Source: Begonia masoniana
Lineage: Eukaryota > Streptophyta > Magnoliopsida > Cucurbitales > Begoniaceae
Assembly: GCA_022432975.1 (NCBI GenBank)
Contig: CM039509.1
Coordinates: forward strand, 16,092,324-16,156,323
Length of the DNA stretch: 64,000 nt
Direction of reading: 5' to 3'
Shown piece after piece: positions 34,459-45,489 of this stretch (position 1 is its first letter; each line of letters opens with the position of its first letter). The notes beneath the pieces are model-generated. The model had not been told where the DNA came from and ran no database searches. It worked only from the letters and a program-made list of their open reading frames with translations. A program made the position numbers and the translations under genes.

Positions 34459-35201
34459 CTACTGACCATACAAATAGTGTCTCCAAATCTTTAATGCAAA
34501 AACAACTGCGGCTAATTCCAAATCATGAGTGGGGTAATTCTGTTCATAACTCTTCAGTTGCCTGGAGGCATACGCTACAACCTTGCCTTCTTGCATCAAA
34601 ACACATCTCAGTCCCACTTTAAATGCGTCACAATAAACACTAAATCTTCCTTCTTCAGTTGGGAGTGACAAGAGAGGAGCTGTAGTCAACTTCAGTTTTA
34701 GTGTTTGGAAGTTATCTTCACAAGCTTCAGACCAAGAGTATTTGGTGTCTTTCTTTGTCAAACTAGTTAAAGGCTTAGCTATCATAGAGAATCCCTTAAT
34801 GAACTTCCTATAATCACCTGCCAGACCAAGGAAACTACGGACCTCGCTGGCATTCCTTGGCTGTGGCCAGTGCTTAACAGCCTGAATCTTGGTTGGGTCT
34901 ACAGATATGCCCTCAGCAGAGATGACGTGACCTAAAAAGTGCATCTTATCTAACCAGAACTCACATTTGGACAACTTGGCATAGAGTTGTTGTTGTTCTA
35001 ATGTCATCAAAACTATTCTTAAGTGTTTTTCATGGTCAGTTTTAGTCTGTGAATATATTAAGATATCATCAATAAACACAATCACAAATTTATCCAAGTA
35101 CTCACGAAACACTCGATTCATCAAGTCCATAAAGGCTGTAGGTGCATTTGTCAGTCCAAACAACATCACAAGAAATTCATTGTGTCCATAGCGGGTTCTG
35201 A
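34459..35201 (-). pseudogene. pol: E4 RT C-terminal part and RNase H N-terminal part
   Basis: It begins [15 protein letters not shown] and includes the catalytic [47 protein letters not shown] (Y replaced by D) and RNase [16 protein letters not shown]. The latter departs from the usual YCDAS-GLGC, so catalytic function is doubtful. RT is interrupted at 35201 by the family A solo LTR and continues at 37673. Confidence 0.9.
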
Positions 35202-35351
35202 TGTAACACCGGACATTTTCAGCCAGGTGATTTCCTTAACGGAATTAACTGTCACCCTTATTGTTGACCTTTGATTTAAATTTTAATGCCTAAGCTCTTT
35301 TGGTTTTTATTTGTGTGGTGGCAGAACCGTAATTAAGAGGAATTTATTTAG

Positions 35352-35358
35352 TATAAAG
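35352..35358 (+). promoter_or_regulatory. TATA box of family A solo LTR
   Basis: TATAAAG is followed about 40 nt later by a pyrimidine-rich, ATG-free stretch that fits a leader. It is 150 bp from the LTR start. Confidence 0.6.
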
Positions 35359-35854
35359 AGAAAATAGAAACCTTAAACCTCACTAAAACCTTACTGTAGC
35401 CGACATTCTCTCTGCGATTTCCTCGTTCTCCAGGGCTCTCTCTGCCGGCGACTCCCTCTTTGGCGATCGATTCTTCCAGCCTCCACTTCGATAACCCACA
35501 TTCGAGGTAAGCCTTAGACAATGTAGTTACCGGTTAGCTGCTTTGAGCTCTTTTATCAGCTAGAACTCAAAGCTTCGAATTCTTAAATGGCAGGGTAATA
35601 ATAGTAACATTGTTAATCTGAGGTTAGAAATGGCTTTTCCGATTCGAACCTGGACTCTAGGATAACCAACTGGAATTAGTGGTTAAGTTGAATCAGACTA
35701 CTTTAGATTTTGAAAACTTAGTCTACACACAAGGTACTCGACTGAAAGGACTTAGAAATACAGATTCTAGAATGACTTTTAGTTAGGACTCTTCTAGCTT
35801 TGATTTCAGAATATTTAGGATCTATTTTAACTCTGAAATGTGAAATGATATCAG

Positions 35855-35900
35855 GTAAAGAAGTTTGAGGTGTAGTGCACGAAATTGCTAAGGAAGCCAG
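35855..35900 (+). other. Candidate 46-nt LTR exon (family A solo)
   Basis: It is bounded by GATATCAG and GAAGCCAG|GTAAGTGA and has no ATG. Confidence 0.5.
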
Positions 35901-36509
35901 GTAAGTGAATGTATTAAGATTTCCGGCCATTAGGGCCCTACATCTTAAGGGTACTAAATTAGTTATGAGTTTGATGTTTGTTTTAAGTTAGTAAGATAGT
36001 TTGTACTTGGATGATTTACGGATGTTTGAGAACTATGCTATGTGATGTTCTGATAGAGTATATGAGTCAACTGTCTAGTATGATATTTTCCATAGTCTGA
36101 TGATTTAAGAACATTCATGTCATGCATCATGATTTACTTCTCAAGCATATGAAAATGATTTATGAGCATGTTTTCTCCATGAACAAGATATGAGAATGAA
36201 TATGAAACTTATGCAACCGGATTAAGTGAGGGTTGGGGGCAGTTTGGCATATGTCAGTGTCCAATGAGAAGGAACATGAATACGGGCCGAAAGGGACTAT
36301 GTACACTTGCACTGTCATCCCCCCTTTACGGCACAAATCCTCCCTTAATCCATATGATGAAAGTGATGAACAAGAACACGAATAAGAACAAGAAAAAAGC
36401 ATGAGACGAACATGATCATGATTTTCTTGCAATTATGCATTCACGTATACATGTTAATGTTTCATTCCTTACTAAGCATTAGGCTTATAGTTTAAACCTT
36501 ATGATGTAG

Positions 36510-36524
36510 GTGACAAAATATCAG
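36510..36524 (+). other. Candidate 15-nt LTR microexon (family A solo)
   Basis: It is bounded by TGATGTAG and ATATCAG|GTGAGG. Upstream is the CTTACTAAGCATTAGGCTTA block shared among families. Confidence 0.4.
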
Positions 36525-37672
36525 GTGAGGATTCCAAAGTTAATAAAGATGCCTAAGTTTGGTTGCTGGAAGGTGTTCAAGGAGCAATTCTATAGCTGGA
36601 TGGCAAATGAGACCCCTGGTTAATGCCCTTATGATTTCAGTTATGATTATGATTATGGTAGTTTAAGTAGGATGAGTTTATTTTATAACATTGAGCCTTT
36701 GAAATTGTCTGGCTGACCATCGAGTCTGGGAATGATTATAAGGATTATTAAATGATCTGTTGTTTAAGTCTTATGCTATATGTATTCTGGATGAGTCTCT
36801 GATTTTCATTCGTATGAATGTTATGTCAATGGAGTTTGAAGTCTGTGAAGGTCATGTCTACCGGTAGATGTTCTCTATCGGTAGATATAGTTAAGGAGTT
36901 AAAGTGTGGTCTATCGGTGGAAGTGTTATACACTGTTCGCCGGTGGATGTAATGTGTTTTCTTTCGGGTGATGCAAGTCATCGGGATGACGTCACCGGAT
37001 GATGTCTTCTGTATTTCACCGGATGATGTCTCCTATTACTGGGCGTCTAATAATGAGTGAAGTTTAGTGAATCACGTGGGGAGCACATGTAGTTTCGGAA
37101 GATGTAGGTTTTCACTAACGGTGGAAGTGGGTATATGTTTTGTCGTTTAGCCACCGGTGGATGTAGCGTATTTAGCACCGGATGATGTAAGTGTTGTTTT
37201 GTCGTCTAGTGACCGGGCGAGGTTTAAAAGAGTCACGTGTTAGACTCGTGTTCACCGGTAGATGTCCACTGCCGGGCGATCTCAAACTAATCACACGGGG
37301 TGCACGTGATACATCGGATGAGGTATAGCCGATGCATGCAAACCCATGCGAACCCGAGCAGACTAACGTCGAGTAATCTGGGGGCATTTCTTTCCTGCCC
37401 GAATTCGTTATAGAAGTGATGACTGCGTATGGTCGCTCGACTCTATGAACGAATATGTTGTTAGTTTTAAGAGAAAGTCAAGTTCGATGAATCTAGTTTC
37501 TGTCTGTTATGTTGAAGTCCTTAAGTTCAGTAAAAAAAAAAATATAATACAAAGGGGACCTTAGTGTAAAGTGGTCGAAGGGTGAAAGATCTAAAGAGAT
37601 CAGAGTAAATATGAATTTAAGAGGTTAAATTATGAATCACGTAGCGACTCCAATTGGGGTTGTTACATCTGA

Positions 37673-38380
37673 AGGTTGTCTTTGGTATATCCCCCTCCTT
37701 AACCTTCAGTTGGTAGTAACCTGAACGTAAGTCGATCTTTGAAAACACTTTGGCTCCTTGAAGTTGGTCAAACAAATCGTCGATACGGGGCAAGGGATAT
37801 CTATTCTTGATTGTCAACTTGTTTAACTCTCTGTAATCTATGCACATTCTAAGAGAACACTCTTTCTTCTTAACAAATAGGACAGGTGGACCCCAGGGAG
37901 AACAGCTGGGGCGAATAAATCCCTTGTCAACTAATTCCTGTAATTGGACCTTCAATTCCTTCAACTCAACAGGTGCCATGCGGTAGGGGTTCTTAGACAC
38001 AGGTAAAACCTCGAGTTACAAACTCAATTTCTCTATCAGGTGGTAGTCCAGGCAAGTCATCCAAAAATGCTTTTGGAAACTCACGGACTATAGGAATATC
38101 CTGAAGTTCTACCTTACTCTTTACTCGGACATCAATTATACTAGCTAGATAACTCTCACAACCACCTTTCAATAATCGTTGAGTCTTTAGTGAGGATATA
38201 ATCGGTATTTTACTTATTTTTGGAATAGCTTGGAAGGAATACCGATCTCCGTTTGGGGGTCGGAACTCAACCAATCCAGACATACAACTTATCGTGGCAT
38301 AATGTCTGCATAGCCAATCCATTCCTAGTATAACTTCATATCCCTTCATGTCAATTACGATCATTTCTTGTATAACTTCT
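37673..38380 (-). pseudogene. pol: E4 protease C-terminus, linker and RT N-terminal part
   Basis: Frame 37993-38364 carries GMDWLCRHYATISC (after protease) and DDLPGLPPDREIEF. A short frameshift near 37997 leads to frame 37673-38000 with [41 protein letters not shown] and [14 protein letters not shown]. It then ends at the solo LTR insertion. The reading frame past 37672 belongs to the LTR and is not real. Confidence 0.88.
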
Positions 38381-39618
38381 TATTTCCTACTGACACAACA
38401 TCACCTTTTATTATCCGTTCGGAATGTAAAGACTTCCCCGATGGTAACATGACACTAAATGATCTCTCGGCTGGTAAGAGTTCTAATTTATGCTTAAATA
38501 CAAATAGGGTTGATACAAACGAGTGAGTTGCTCCCGTATCTATAAGTGTATATGCAGAAATACCACAGATCATAATTGTACCTGTTATGACCGTATGCTG
38601 CACTGCATCCTCGTCCTCCATCATAGACCCTTGGCGCTACTCTTGCTCGGTTAGGGTCTGGCAGCATGGGGCAATCTCTGACTATGTGTCCAACCTTGTC
38701 ACATCTATAGCAACAGCCAGAATATAATTTACATTCGCCATGGTGGTTCTTCTGGCAGGTGGAACATAGGGGAGCTAGAGGTCGTTTTCCTTTTCTTTGA
38801 TCATCATTTGGATTGAAGAGTCTCTTCACACCTTTCTGCTGTTGCTGTGGTCCCCTATTCGGTTGTGGTTGCCAACCTCCGCCCTGGCGCGGTGGTGGCT
38901 GAGTATCCTTAATGAACTTCCTTGGTGGTTCACGTTGTCCTTGTACTGTTAACTCAACTTCCTCCAATTCCAAAGCCTTAGCAGCCACTTTGGAATAAGG
39001 TATGTTATGGATCCCTGCAGTCTTTACCCCATGGAAGAGGCTCGGCTTCAGTCCATGGACAAACTGGTGAATCTTGTCTTCCTCATCATCCACCAGACGG
39101 GGTGCAAACCTGGACAAGGCCTCAAACTTACAGATGTAGTTGGGCACATAACCGATTTGGCGCAGCTGCATAAACTCCATATTTTTACTGACCCGAACCG
39201 CTCGGCTAAAATACTTGTCATAAAAGGCCGTCTTAAACCATGCCCAAGTCTTAGTTTCCGCATTTGTAGTGCTCTGAATTGAATCCCACCAATGTCTTGC
39301 ACCCAATGTAAGATTAAAAATAGCACATGTGACCTTGTCTCCTTTATCGACCTTGGCATACTTGAACATGTCCTCAATTGTCCGAATCCACTCCTCAGCA
39401 TAAATAGGATCCGAAACTTGACCATTGAATACTGGAGGTCGAAGGCGGTGAAAACGCTCACTCCCATTGTCGTGAGTCATATTTGAGCTAGAATTCCCTT
39501 GTTCATCCTTAGCAGTCACCCACTGCTCAATTTGGCGTGACTGGCGGATAACCAACTCGGTTAACTGAGCGATGGTGTTACTATCCTTGTTGCTCTCCCT
39601 TTGTTGACCTCTTACCAT
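38361..39618 (-). pseudogene. gag-pol: E4 gag-protease
   Basis: The ATG at 39618 (MVRGQQRESNKD) is preferred because it follows the candidate leader intron and matches E1. It has a capsid core with FNGQVSDPIYAEEW and ARHWWDS, a basic Gln-rich linker, and a zinc knuckle CYRCDKVGHIVRDC. About 5 bp are missing near 38626 relative to E1, which shifts the frame just before protease. Protease continues in frame 38361-38624 with LIDTGATHSF (DTGA intact). The open frame that reads on to 38494 past the break is an artefact of the shift. Confidence 0.92.
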
Positions 39619-39628
39619 TTTAAGATTC

Positions 39629-39690
39629 CTCAACAAGTAATCATAAACATATCTTAACATAGTGGCATTACTAAAATCGTAAATACTTAC
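39629..39690 (-). other. Candidate 62-nt leader intron before E4 gag
   Basis: On the minus strand the donor is AACT|GTAAGTAT and the acceptor TTGAG|GAATC, 10 nt before the gag ATG. The copy 2 equivalent is near 51020-51085. Confidence 0.6.
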
Positions 39691-39764
39691 AGTTGCTAGA
39701 GTGTACTCAGGTGGCAGTCAGTGCTGGAAGGCAGTCTACAGAATCGATTTTAGAACCTGGTTTC

Positions 39765-39776
39765 GCTTTGATACCA
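39765..39776 (-). promoter_or_regulatory. E4 primer-binding site
   Basis: Minus-strand TGGTATCAAAGC lies 4 nt from the 5' LTR end. It is the iMet PBS with one change (GAGC to AAGC). Confidence 0.88.
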
Positions 39777-41636
39777 TAATTGTAACGCCCTCAATAGGGA
39801 CGAGACCGATTCATAACTTTCATGGATCATTTATAATAAGATTACTCTATCTATATATATTTTTTTTAAAACAAAAAAGAACAGTACTCAAGACATGGTT
39901 ATGTCCGAACAAATCTGAACTCTTCGAAAGCTCAACTTCTACAAAAGGCTGTCGACATAAGCAGTCACAGAGTCGAGCAACTAGCCTCAGACATCAGTTC
40001 CATAATGTGATCGGAATGAGAAAATTCCCTCAAAACGCTCGACTCATCGCTCGCGGGGCTGCATGGATTTGTAGACATCCATTGATCAACATGTGTATCC
40101 CACGTGCCACATTAAACTTAATCCGATCGCTAAACGACAAGACTTATACACACTCAATCCGATAGAATAAACAACATCATCCGATTGACATGCGTATCCC
40201 ACGTGACACATTAAGACTTCATCCGATCGCTAAAACGACAAAACTTATATACACTCATCCGATGAAATAAACAACATCATCCGATAGAAGACATCATCTG
40301 ATAAAAGACATCATCCGATGGAAGACATCATCCGATAAAAGACATCATCTGATGTAAGACATCATCCGATCGTCACGTGCATCCCACGTGATTCATGAAA
40401 CTCCATCCGATAGGAGACATCATCCGACAAAAGACATTATCTGATAGAGGACATAATCCGATGGAAGACATCATCCGATCGACAGGAACCTTAACTTATC
40501 AAACGACTTAAACCGACAGAAACATCCATCGACGGACATGAACCCTTGACATTTACCTACAGAGAACATCCTGAATTTCACAACTCCCAACACGACTAAC
40601 ACAAAACTTTATTGACACAAACCATAGACATATTCTGAGTATGCATAGCGGAAGACTTAAATAAAATAAATCATTCACAACTCTGAAAGGTAGCAACCAT
40701 GGATCATATCGCCTTTCCAGCTACACACTGTCACCCTGAGCGCCATCCAGCAACCAGTCTTAAATATCTTCGCAGAAATTGAAATCCTCACCTCATTATT
40801 CCCCACCTACATCATAAGGTTTAAACTATAAACCTAATGCTTAGTAATGAGTGAAATGCTAACATGTATGCATGAATGCACAGCTTAAAGAAAACACATG
40901 TTCAAGACCTTTTCGTGTTCTTATTCATCGTTTTCATCATATGGATTAAGGGAGGATTTGTGCCAAAAAGGGGGTTGACAGTGAGAGTGTACATAGTCCC
41001 TTTCGGGTCGTATTCATGGTCCTATTTTTGGACAGTGACATACGCCAAACTGCCCCCAACCCTCTCTTAATCCTAGTTGCATAAGTTTCATATTCATTTC
41101 TTGTTCATAGGGAAAATCATGCTTTTAAAACATTTTCATATGCATGAGAAATATTCGTGATGCATGAGCATGAGCATTCTAAAATCATCAGGCTACAGAG
41201 CAGGTCATTCATTCGTTAAAGAACACAACATCAATTCGAGTACCATAACCAACCAGATATTAGCACATATACATTTAACATCATAAACAACAACTCTACT
41301 TTGTGCCCTTGAGATGTCGGGTGTAACACTCGGGAATTTCCTGTAGCGTGCGTAACTTCGGTTAGAAGTGTTAGGAGGGTTACTCATTTAAGTGGTATGT
41401 TGTGCATTGAAATAGAATGGAAAAGAGAAAAGTGGTTTGACAATTCAAACTAAAGGGTTTGAAAAGTCAAACAACCAATAGGATTTTACATGCATTAATT
41501 GAATGAAAAGTGAGGGTGAAAAGAGGATTCACGCTGGAAGAAAGAAAGAGGGGAAAAGAATGGGTAGTTTTACAATTTTAGAAAGCTTGGAGGAGGAAAA
41601 TCAAAAGTGGAAAGAAAGTTTGGTTTAAAGTGATGT

Positions 41637-41787
41637 TGTAACACACAGGTTTTTTTAAAGGAAAATCAATGAGTCTAGGTAGTTAGGTATGACTTAAGAG
41701 AGTTTTGATAGACTTTTGATAGACTTTTAACGTGGGATTGGTTAGCAAAGTAGCGCTCCGAGCCAGGGTGGGTTCGAGGGCGTTACA
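41637..41787 (+). mobile_element. 151-bp micro-LTR inserted in family D solo LTR, copy 1
   Basis: It starts TGTAACACACAGG and ends GAGGGCGTTACA, with the perfect target-site duplication GATGT (41632-41636 and 41788-41792). The last ~60 bp match the end of the E3 5' LTR (GGGATTGGTTAGCAAAGTAG). It is either an internally deleted family D solo LTR or a solo LTR of a very small derivative element. Confidence 0.9.
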
Positions 41788-42442
41788 GATGTTTTCCTTT
41801 TTCTTCTTCAACCTTCGTCGATCTTCTCCTTCATCCTCCATAGCCGCCCCTTCCTCCCCTTTCTTCAATTCTCTCAAGGCATTTAAGGTAAAAACTTTAT
41901 GGGTTTTGGTTTTTGTAACTTTGGATGAAGATTAGGAGTGTTTTTAGGATGTTTTGTGGGGGATTGCATAGGGTTTGGAAACCCTAGAAAGTGAAGTCCG
42001 AAAATTGGGTTTAAATGTTAGATTTCTTCCCTATTTTTATGATTTGGTTGTTGGATGACTTGGTTTAGGTAGATTTTAGGGTTAGATTGAAGATTGGTGA
42101 AGTGTTCCACAAAAATGGTTGAAGAACACCTATATACCCGATTCTGTTTGCTGGATTTTCGAGTTGGCCAATTACTTTGTTTGGTTACTTTGAGTGATTC
42201 AATGAATAGTAAATGTGTAGAGGTTTCCGAGTTGGGGTGGCACGTCGAAATCCGTTGAAAAATGAGAAAGTTATGGCCTTTTAAAGTTGGACGTCCGTAA
42301 ATTTCATAAAAATCGGGTTTGGTGTGTTGGAAATGATTTGTGTCATAATCTAGTTAGTTTAGGTTAAGAATTTCTTTAGTTTAGTCAGTTGATTTCCATA
42401 GAATCTTTTAGTTTGTTATTAAGTAAGTTTTCGTTATTTTAG

Positions 42443-42499
42443 GTGATCGAACGTGTGATTTGATCGGACGAAGTGAACGGGAACGTATCGAGCAACCAG
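42443..42499 (+). other. Candidate 57-nt LTR exon (family D solo)
   Basis: It is bounded by TTATTTTAG and GCAACCAG|GTAAGTAG. It has no ATG and the same length as in E3. Confidence 0.5.
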
Positions 42500-43774
42500 G
42501 TAAGTAGTGGATGAGTGTTTGTTGCCTTCGGGCCTACACCATAGAACGGTAGGGATTGTTTGTTTATTTGTTATGTTTTGCTTTTGTTACGCATCGGGTT
42601 TCATGCATCATAGTTTTCTAAACTACGAAATCACGAGTTTTGCATGTTTGAGTGGTGAGGATGATGTGGATGAAAGATAAGAAGTGATATGCAACTTGGT
42701 CTCGAGTAAAATAGCTTCGTTGGGCAAGTGGCTCGTTGAGCACCCCGCGTGGGATTTTATTCAAGATGCCCTGCTAATGTACGTGATGTGTTGTGAGTAT
42801 GAATACCTCGACCTGTTCGTGCTTGAAGTGCACAATGAGGATTCTACAAAAGATTGGGGGAGATTCGTGTTGGCCGTCCTGGACTGTGTTGGGACGTGTG
42901 CCTCCGGTCTAGCTCCGTGGATCAAGGCGTGGCCGTCCTGGACTGTGTGGGGGCGTGTGCTTACTTGATTCACCTGAAAGTGAAAGATAAATGCAACCGA
43001 AACGAAAAGAAAACAACAGAGTGTGTAGAAACTGCATGTTAGGGTTGAGTCGAGCATTTAGTATGTTCTTGTGCATTTCCCTACTTGCTAAGCATTAGGC
43101 TTACATTTTGTGTTCTATGGTGTAGGTGACGAGTTCTCTACAGGTGAGATAGACGGGACTGCCGAGGATTAGGCTGCAGTTGGAGCAGTACGGGGAGCGC
43201 CGGTGCAGGTTGTTGTCGGGGCGTCTCGGCTACTGTCCTCCTCGGGTTTGTGGGAGGTTGTTTCTTTTGGTATGTTGATAGTTGATGGGTGTTTTTAAGC
43301 TGTTTTGATGGGTTAAGTTGTTTGAAGTGTAAATGTTTATTTTGAGAAAAGTTGGAAGAATTTGGAGCTTTGGTACGTTGTAGTTATAAATGTTCGCGTA
43401 ATTATTTTGGGATGTCCGAGAGTTGGATTGAGTTAATGGATAATAGTCCTACATGGTTGTGGTTTGAAACTATATGTTTTGGTTTTAAACTTTCAGGTTT
43501 TGGTTTATCGAGTTTTAGGCGTTATGCCGCTCGTTTTGATTTTAAAACAATTAACGTCGGGTTATATTTGCTATTTTTTTTAATTATCCGTTTGAAGTCG
43601 GTTTTCCACAAACTTTACGGGATTTGAAGTTTTTTGTGTCAGGAGTGTATGGTAAAAATTTCGGGATTTTTGGAGGTTTCGGGCTTGTAGAAAGGTGTAG
43701 AAAGGTCGGGAAAGTCAAGAAAAGTCAAAACGGGGTGTTTTGGGATGTTTTTGGTCGAAAATACCCGAGCCGGC

Positions 43775-43945
43775 CCGACCAATCGGGCATGGGTCACGAT
43801 CGATCGCGGCCGGGGTCAATTTTGGTGAAAATAGCCAGAGCGGGCCCGATCGATTGGGCCCAAAACGCGACCGATCGCGGTTGGCACCTGCGGGGCGCGC
43901 CCAGCGCGCAGCAGTGCGCGCGCCCAGCGCCCATTTGGGCTGTTT
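43775..43945. repeat. GC-rich palindromic block in family D solo LTR
   Basis: It contains GATCGATCGCGGCC, GGGCCCGATCGATTGGGCCC and GGGGCGCGCCCAGCGCGC. It occupies the LTR position of the E3 block at 24490-24710, but the two share almost no sequence there. Confidence 0.75.
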
Positions 43946-44879
43946 TTTTTTTAATTTTAAATTTCTCTTTTTTTTACAATATTTTGACCCGACATTTTCC
44001 GACGTATTTTAAACGTATTTTGGGCCCGTTTTCCAATAAATTTCAAGGGTTCGAAAAACCAGAAAACCAGGTCGAAAGATTTTCGAAAATCATTTTAAAC
44101 GATGTTTTAAACGCGGGTTTGGTTTGGTATGTGATGCACCGAGCCGGGTCGGGTTCGGGGCGTTACATCCGGCCCTAATGGCCAGAAATCTTACTCACTC
44201 ACTTACCTGGTTTCCTTAGCAAAACTTGAGCACCTCTCTTCAAACTTCTTCACCAAGAAACATTTCACATTACAGTGTTAAATCAAAATCTTAAAAGTTC
44301 TAACCGAAAGTCATCCTAGATTCTAACTTATATATTTCTAAATCTTCCTAGTCGAGCGCCTAATGCGTAAAAATTAAGCTTCCTAAAATATCTAAATAAC
44401 TAGATTCAACTTAGCAGATAAACACAGATTATAAATGTTACTACAATAACCCAACTATTGAAGAATCCGAAACCCCAAGTTCTAGCTGAAAATAGAGCTC
44501 TAAGAAACTATCAAGTAACTACATTGTCTAAGTCTTACCTAGAGCATGAATTGTCGAAGTGAATACTGAAGAATCGATCGTTGGTGGAGGAGTAGATGGC
44601 CGAGAGAGTGAGAGAGGAAGAGCTTTGGAGAAAAGGAGAAATCGCGAGAGAGGAAATGTCAGCTATAGTGGGGTTTAATGAGGTTTAAGAATTTCCATTT
44701 TCTATATATATTAACTAAAATCCAACTTAATTACAAACTTGCCACCCAACCTAGTTTCACTCAACTTGTAATAAATATGTCTTGACATTAAATTTAAAAT
44801 CATAAAGGTTAATAAAAAGGGTGACAATCAAAATGGTTAAGAAAATCACCTGGCCGAAATTGTCAGGTGTTACATATAT

Positions 44880-45489
44880 GTTGGTGAAAACCTTCGGGAT
44901 TAAAAGAGTGTCGTTCAATAGAGTGGTGGCCAAAGCTTTAAAGGTGGAGGAGGCTGTTGGCAAATTTATTAAACCTGCTGAAGCCCCGAAGAGGATGTTT
45001 AAGAAGATTACAGCCCAGTTTAGCTGAGGTGGATCGTCTTCTTAGCCACAAGGAACTAAGCAGCCAGGAGGAAATTTAAATGATCAGTGAGGAGGCAAGA
45101 AGCCGCAGCAACAACAAAAGAGAAGGTTTCCGCAGTGTCTAAAGTGGTTGAAGTCCCATCCCGGAGAGTGTGGGCAATATGATGGTAAATGTTACAACTG
45201 TTTTGAAGCTGGTCATGTCTCCCGTGATTGTATAAAGCCGAAAGTCGCCCGATGCTTTAAAGGCAACCAGCCCGGTCATGTAGCTACTAATTGCCCCACA
45301 GCAAAGAAAGGTTCAGTAAAAGCTACACCCAAAATTTTTGCTATGATCGAGCCTGATGGTGAAGACCGTTCTGCTGTTATCTCAAGTACTGTGTTTGTTA
45401 ATTCAGTGCCTGCATTTACGTTGATAGACTTAGGTGCATCGCATTCATTCGTAGCAACAGCTTTTGTGGTGAAAGTAATATGGAAGTGA
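44880..45489 (+). pseudogene. gag-pol: E3 gag C-terminus, zinc knuckle and protease start, copy 1
   Basis: It continues E3 gag after the E4 insertion (VKTFGIKRVSF, VVAKALKVEEA). A TGA at 45025-45027 sits where a basic residue is expected, then a short frameshifted linker. Frame 45148-45489 holds CYNCFEAGHVSRDC and a degenerate second knuckle CFKGNQPGHVATNC, in which the second Cys is Gly. The protease active-site region reads LIDLGASHSF: the DTG Thr is Leu while the catalytic Asp is kept. A missing A near 45478, relative to copy 2, shifts the frame. Confidence 0.88.

Larger units (their letters stand above)
35202..37667 (+). mobile_element. Solo LTR, family A, inserted in E4 RT
   Basis: It starts TGTAACACCGGACA and ends GGGGTTGTTACA, 2466 bp, with the perfect target-site duplication TCTGA (35197-35201 and 37668-37672). 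It is the best reference for family A structure. TATAAAG is at 35352-35358. Candidate exon 1 ends 35506 (TTCGAG|GTAAGC), acceptor ends 35854, exon 2 is 35855-35900, donor 35901, acceptor ends 36509, microexon 36510-36524. ACCGGTAGATG motif arrays lie at 36860-37330. Confidence 0.96.
41322..44167 (+). mobile_element. Solo LTR, family D, in E4 5' LTR, copy 1
   Basis: It starts TGTAACACTCGGG and ends GGGGCGTTACA, 2846 bp including a 156-bp inner insertion. The target-site duplication is TCGGG/TCCGG (41317-41321 and 44168-44172), 4 of 5. Candidate splice landmarks: donor 41888, acceptor ends 42442, exon 42443-42499, donor 42500, acceptor ends 43125, microexon 43126-43143. GGCCGTCCTGGACTGTGT is repeated at 42869 and 42929. 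The GC-rich block 43775-43945 contains CGATCGATCGCGG and GGCGCGCCCAGCGCGC. Confidence 0.94.
30364..44874 (-). mobile_element. E4, complete decayed Tekay-type chromovirus (family A) inserted in E3 gag
   Basis: The order on the minus strand is 5' LTR (39781-44874), PBS, candidate intron, gag, protease, RT, RNase H, integrase, chromodomain, purine tract and 3' LTR (30364-32700). The 5-bp target-site duplication TATAT is perfect. Two younger insertions lie within: a family A solo LTR (35202-37667) in RT and a family D solo LTR (41322-44167) in the 5' LTR. Coding regions carry several stops and frameshifts. Confidence 0.95.
39781..44874 (-). mobile_element. E4 5' LTR (family A) with nested family D solo LTR, copy 1
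   Basis: On the minus strand it starts TGTAACACCTGACA at 44874 and ends GAGGGCGTTACA at 39781. Without the insertion it is about 2250 bp, close to the 3' LTR. It carries the GACATCATCCGAT array at about 40275-40490. Confidence 0.92.

Noticed and set aside
37617..37672. End of the 127-codon RT frame at 37617-38000
   Set aside because: The last codons are read from the inserted solo LTR (ends 37667), not from RT.
38494..38625. C-terminal extension of E4 gag past 38626 in the same frame
   Set aside because: It results from a frameshift; protease homology continues in another frame (38361-38624).
42684..42968. 94-codon ORF (also at 54073-54357)
   Set aside because: It lies in the intron-like part of a solo LTR and is created by the GGCCGTCCTGGACTG repeat; no homology recognised.
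43624..44178. 184-codon ORF, repeated identically at 55013-55567
   Set aside because: It spans the GC-rich block and end of a solo LTR and runs past the LTR boundary; no domain. Its repetition is due to the 11.4-kb duplication.
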